This document shows, piece by piece, positions 61,701 through 64,000 of a stretch of 64,000 nt of DNA. The position numbers were made by a program, and so were the translations under genes. The stretch covers positions 1 through 64,000 of the forward strand of contig JAEZGI010000081.1 of NCBI GenBank assembly GCA_023416995.1, given 5' to 3'. Numbering within the stretch: the stretch's first letter is position 1; every line of letters starts with the position of its first letter. The stretch comes from Bacteroidota bacterium. GTDB lineage: Bacteria; Bacteroidota; Bacteroidia; Chitinophagales; Chitinophagaceae. A model generated the notes under the pieces. The model saw only the letters and a program-made list of their open reading frames with translations. It was not told where the DNA came from and ran no database searches.

Positions 61701-64000
61701 CGCTGGGGTGGTATTATGCGTGGTCTTGACCAGGTAGATTTTGAAACCGGTAACGTTGAGTTTATTGAATTCTGGTTACAGGACCCATTCCTTAAAGATC
61801 CGGCACTTGGCGTGAATGGCGGGCAGTTGTATTTCAATCTTGGTAATATATCAGAAGATATTTTAAAAGACGGTAAACGTTTCTTTGAAAATGGTATCAG
61901 TGGTGCCGTTACAAAAACACTTGAAGATTCTGCTACAAGATGGGGTAAGGTGCCCGGCAATCCTATACAGGTAACACAGGCATTCAGTAATGATCCGGCA
62001 GACAGGCCTTTACAGGATGCTGGTCTGGACGGTCTTGACGATGAAGCAGAGATCAGAAAATATGCTCAGTACCTGAACCAGTTGCTCGCAACCTTCGGTC
62101 CGAATTCACCAGTATACCAGGAGGCATTACGTGACCCGGCTAACGATAACTTTAAAAACTATCGTGATGCCACCTATGATGCTTCACAGACAGGTATATT
62201 AGGCAGATATAAAAACGTGAACAGTCCACAGGGGAACTCGCCCGTTGCAGGAACAGGTGAAGAATTTGTAAACGCTTTTACATTGTACCCCGACCAGGAA
62301 GAGTTTAACCGTGATAATACATTGAATGAGCTTGAAGAATATTTTCAATATAAAGTTGAGCTTCGTAACAGCGAGTTCCAGGTTGGTCAGAACTTCATCA
62401 CTGATGAACGCGTGGTTACACCAAATGGTGGCATCCAGGAAAAATGGTACCTGTTCCGTATCCCGGTTGCTAATTACCAGATTAAAGTGGGTAATATCCC
62501 GGATTTCAAATCGATTCGTTTTATCCGGATGTTTTTAAATGGCTTTGAGGATTCTGTTATTCTTCGATTTGCAAAACTGGAACTGGTTCGTAATACCTGG
62601 AGACGCTTCAACTACGAGTTGGATACCACTGGTCAGTACCTCCCGATTCCTGATAATACACCTACTACTTTCAATCAACTTGCGGTAAACGTTGAAGAAA
62701 ACAGTTCACGTACGCCGATACAATATCGTACGCCTCCTGGTGTGGTGCGTCAGCAACAGCTCAGCAACAACAATGTGAACCTGTTATTGAATGAGCAGTC
62801 ATTAAGTATGCAGGTGTGTAATCTTGCACAAAATGAATCGCGTGGTGTATTTAAGACAATGAACCTTGATTTACGGCAATACGGCAAGGTAGAGTTGTTT
62901 ATACATGCCGAGTCGATTAATTCGAGCAATGATCTTAAAGATAATGAGCTGTACAGTGTAATAAGGCTCGGAGCTGATCTTGTAAATAACTATTATGAGG
63001 TTAGGATTCCGTTGAAGATGACCCCATGGGGCACTACGGATGATAATTCGATCTGGCCCGCACAAAATGAACTGAATCTTGCCATTGATCGGTTGACAAA
63101 GTTGAAGGTTCAACGAAATAATTCTGGTAGTGTGAGTACATTTTTCCGTCAGACTGATGCTGATGGTAAAGAGTATGGGATACTTGGTAATCCAAACCTT
63201 GGTGAGATTCGTATTTTCTTCCTCGGTGTAGAAAATCGCCGCCAGGCAACAGCATGTACCGAGGTATGGTTTAATGAACTTCGTTTATCTGAGCTTGATG
63301 AAAAAGGCGGATGGGCAGCAGTTGGTCGTGTGGATTTCAAACTTGCTGATCTGGGTACCTTATATGTATCCGGAAGTACAAGGAGTATTGGATTTGGAAC
63401 ACTGGAGCAACGCGTGAATGAGCGCGCACGTGAAAACTTCAACCAGTTTGATGTTGCAACCAACCTCGAATTAGGCAAGTTGTTACCACAGGAAACTGGT
63501 ATGTCAATACCTGTATATGCTGGTGTATCAAAAACAATTACAACACCTGAATACGATCCTTATGATCTTGATATTAAGTTGAAAGATAAGTTAGCTGCGG
63601 CGCCATCTTCACAAAAGGATTCTATCCGTGATGATGCTGTTGATGTTCGTACAATAACAACATTGAACTTTACCAATGTAAAAAAGAACATAACAAATGG
63701 TAAAGTCGCTAAACCCTGGAGCATTGAAAACATTGATGTCAGTTACTCTTATTATAAGGAGCAACAGCATAACCCGCTGATTGAAAATAATGAGGTTGTT
63801 CGTCATCGCGCCGGACTGGGTTATAACTATGTAGCCACACCGAAATACTGGGAACCGCTTAAACGCAACGTTAAATCGCAATCGAACTGGTTGTCGTTGA
63901 TACGCGATCTCAACTTTAACTATCTGCCTTCATTACTCGGCTTCCGTGCGGATGTGAATCGCCAGTTTGGATCGTTCAGACCCCGTAGTGTTGGTACACC
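58785..64000 (+). CDS. sprA: Gliding motility / T9SS translocon protein SprA (Sov), 5' part
   Basis: 1738 codons are in the window and the frame is open to the right edge; full SprA is about 2,400 residues. Start TTG 58785, with an in-frame stop 12 bp before it. Signal peptide QIVLTAVLLFTGILMCSAPL then SAQQ. Recognisable family stretches include FPIQDRRGDRYSDPIRSSFD, GGFYYRKPTYLSFDEF, DYTGTDDEIIKRIEAGNVAF and IFVDDFEGTRNSIDLR. SprA forms the giant outer-membrane barrel through which T9SS cargo passes. The reading frame was checked at three internal points (61443, 62037, 63900) and is uninterrupted. Confidence 0.95.
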   Translation, partial: MSRSINQIVLTAVLLFTGILMCSAPLSAQQDSTQPAASTDTLKFPIQDRRGDRYSDPIRSSFDLRDPANLSDSIIYDPATRQYYIIEKIGGFYYRKPTYLSFDEFMQIQARRSEIDYFRKRSNILSGLNKKLLRPQMSITDNLFNRIFGNGKVEIRPQGEVTITAGYQGQNIKNPALPERARKNGGFDFDMAANLSVIGNIGDKLKLPISYNTQANFDFENQLKLDYTGTDDEIIKRIEAGNVAFSSKGTLIPGAQSLFGVKTQLQFGKLFVTGVLANQRAQRQTLGLQGGSTSSSFEFKANDYEENRHFLVGQYFRKNYNNAMKNLPVVNSQVQILRMEVWVTNRNGSTTETRDIVALMDLGESEPFNAANPNMQPFAPLREGLPGNDVNGLYRNIIRDPSSRNPSSITSKLSSMGFRAVQDFEKTFARKLTPTDYYFNPQIGFLSLSVPLQPDEVLGVAYQYSYNGQIYQVGEFSQDVPPDTTQTVSGTQKILFLKMLKATSQRTTLPIWDLMMKNVYALKTRDGYTLSSVQPADFKLNVLYEEPSLGQKRFLPEGDKPGAPLISLLNLDRLNARNDPLPDGVFDYIEGFTVISDQARIIFPLLEPFGRDLDTAAFINSSQEIRNKYVYYPLYDTIKEIAKTYANLDRYIISGSAKGSNSSEISLGAFNVPPGSVTITAGGQILKENVDYTIDYNLGQVKIINQAILNAGLPVNVQFENNASFGIQQRNFMGLRLDYMAKNTEKESLSIGASIVRLGERPFFTKTSYNEDPIKNTMYGLDFSYQAEAPRLTRWLDKLPFYTTREMSTITAYGEAAFLKPGHPAQIGKGNAGLIFVDDFEGTRNSIDLRFPLVNWGLSSTPAGNGLFPEAEYNDSLPYGYNRARISWYNIEPVLQDRRGVNNPVRGYQDFTDPRVRAIEVKQLYPQRTADYGQAQLVTFDLAFYPRERGPYNFDARPGSIDANGKLANPQTRWGGIMRGLDQVDFETGNVEFIEFWLQDPFLKDPALGVNGGQLYFNLGNISEDILKDGKRFFENGISGAVTKTLEDSATRWGKVPGNPIQVTQAFSNDPADRPLQDAGLDGLDDEAEIRKYAQYLNQLLATFGPNSPVYQEALRDPANDNFKNYRDATYDASQTGILGRYKNVNSPQGNSPVAGTGEEFVNAFTLYPDQEEFNRDNTLNELEEYFQYKVELRNSEFQVGQNFITDERVVTPNGGIQEKWYLFRIPVANYQIKVGNIPDFKSIRFIRMFLNGFEDSVILRFAKLELVRNTWRRFNYELDTTGQYLPIPDNTPTTFNQLAVNVEENSSRTPIQYRTPPGVVRQQQLSNNNVNLLLNEQSLSMQVCNLAQNESRGVFKTMNLDLRQYGKVELFIHAESINSSNDLKDNELYSVIRLGADLVNNYYEVRIPLKMTPWGTTDDNSIWPAQNELNLAIDRLTKLKVQRNNSGSVSTFFRQTDADGKEYGILGNPNLGEIRIFFLGVENRRQATACTEVWFNELRLSELDEKGGWAAVGRVDFKLADLGTLYVSGSTRSIGFGTLEQRVNERARENFNQFDVATNLELGKLLPQETGMSIPVYAGVSKTITTPEYDPYDLDIKLKDKLAAAPSSQKDSIRDDAVDVRTITTLNFTNVKKNITNGKVAKPWSIENIDVSYSYYKEQQHNPLIENNEVVRHRAGLGYNYVATPKYWEPLKRNVKSQSNWLSLIRDLNFNYLPSLLGFRADVNRQFGSFRPRSVGT

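Noticed and set aside
1..64000. CRISPR arrays, tRNA or rRNA genes
   Set aside because: No regularly spaced repeats and no cloverleaf or ribosomal RNA segments were recognised on reading both strands.

Overview
The window reads as a chromosomal segment of a Bacteroidota bacterium, most likely a Chitinophagaceae relative. Supporting signs are SprA and PorD of the type IX secretion/gliding machinery, an Rpb6-like omega subunit beside BamD, an OmpA protein with calcium-binding repeats, the futalosine menaquinone genes mqnB/mqnD, and several promoters of the Bacteroidota form TTTG or TTG, 19 bp, TAnnTTTG. No rRNA, tRNA or CRISPR array was seen.

Layout. 1-106 is the edge of an IS3-type insertion sequence. 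0.1-10.5 kb is an accessory strip in which every gene lies on the + strand as a single unit with its own spacer: five intact VOC genes plus one broken copy, two RibD-like reductases, an S51 peptidase homologue, DUF417, OsmC, a short tyrosine phosphatase, DUF1905, a zinc-ribbon/helix-hairpin-helix protein and DUF4199. 10.6-16.1 kb is a four-gene minus-strand operon for Ser/Thr phospho-signalling: FHA-protease, kinase, PP2C phosphatase, kinase. 16.3-22.3 kb holds a zinc-ribbon protein, a frameshifted small membrane protein, a cupin, ApbE, a lipid kinase, a double universal stress protein and a fusion of a GpgS-like glycosyltransferase with a HAD phosphatase. 22.5-36.9 kb is mostly housekeeping: RRM protein, rpsF-rpsR-rplI, htpG, methyltransferase, recJ, polyprenyl synthase, OmpA, bamD, omega, coaBC, porD, a DUF4296 lipoprotein and a two-subunit CoA transferase.

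37.0-45.8 kb is an accessory signalling block: two copies of a [multi-pass membrane protein, histidine kinase, NarL-type regulator] module, two further regulators, and two copies of an uncharacterised small protein family. 45.9-58.7 kb returns to metabolism: PabC-like enzyme, photolyase, mqnD, mqnB, two PTPS-type pterin synthases with folE, fabD, GNAT, a serine beta-lactamase homologue, a gamma-lyase type PLP enzyme, a nucleoid-associated protein, fabH and ruvA. sprA starts at 58785 and runs off the right edge.

The observations I rate highest are the GT81-like/HAD fusion (probable one-protein route to glucosylglycerate or a related solute), the FHA-protease/kinase/phosphatase operon, the duplicated membrane-kinase-regulator modules with their linked small-protein family, and the cassette-like gene strip at the left with palindromic TAAC/GTTA gene ends and one long imperfect hairpin.
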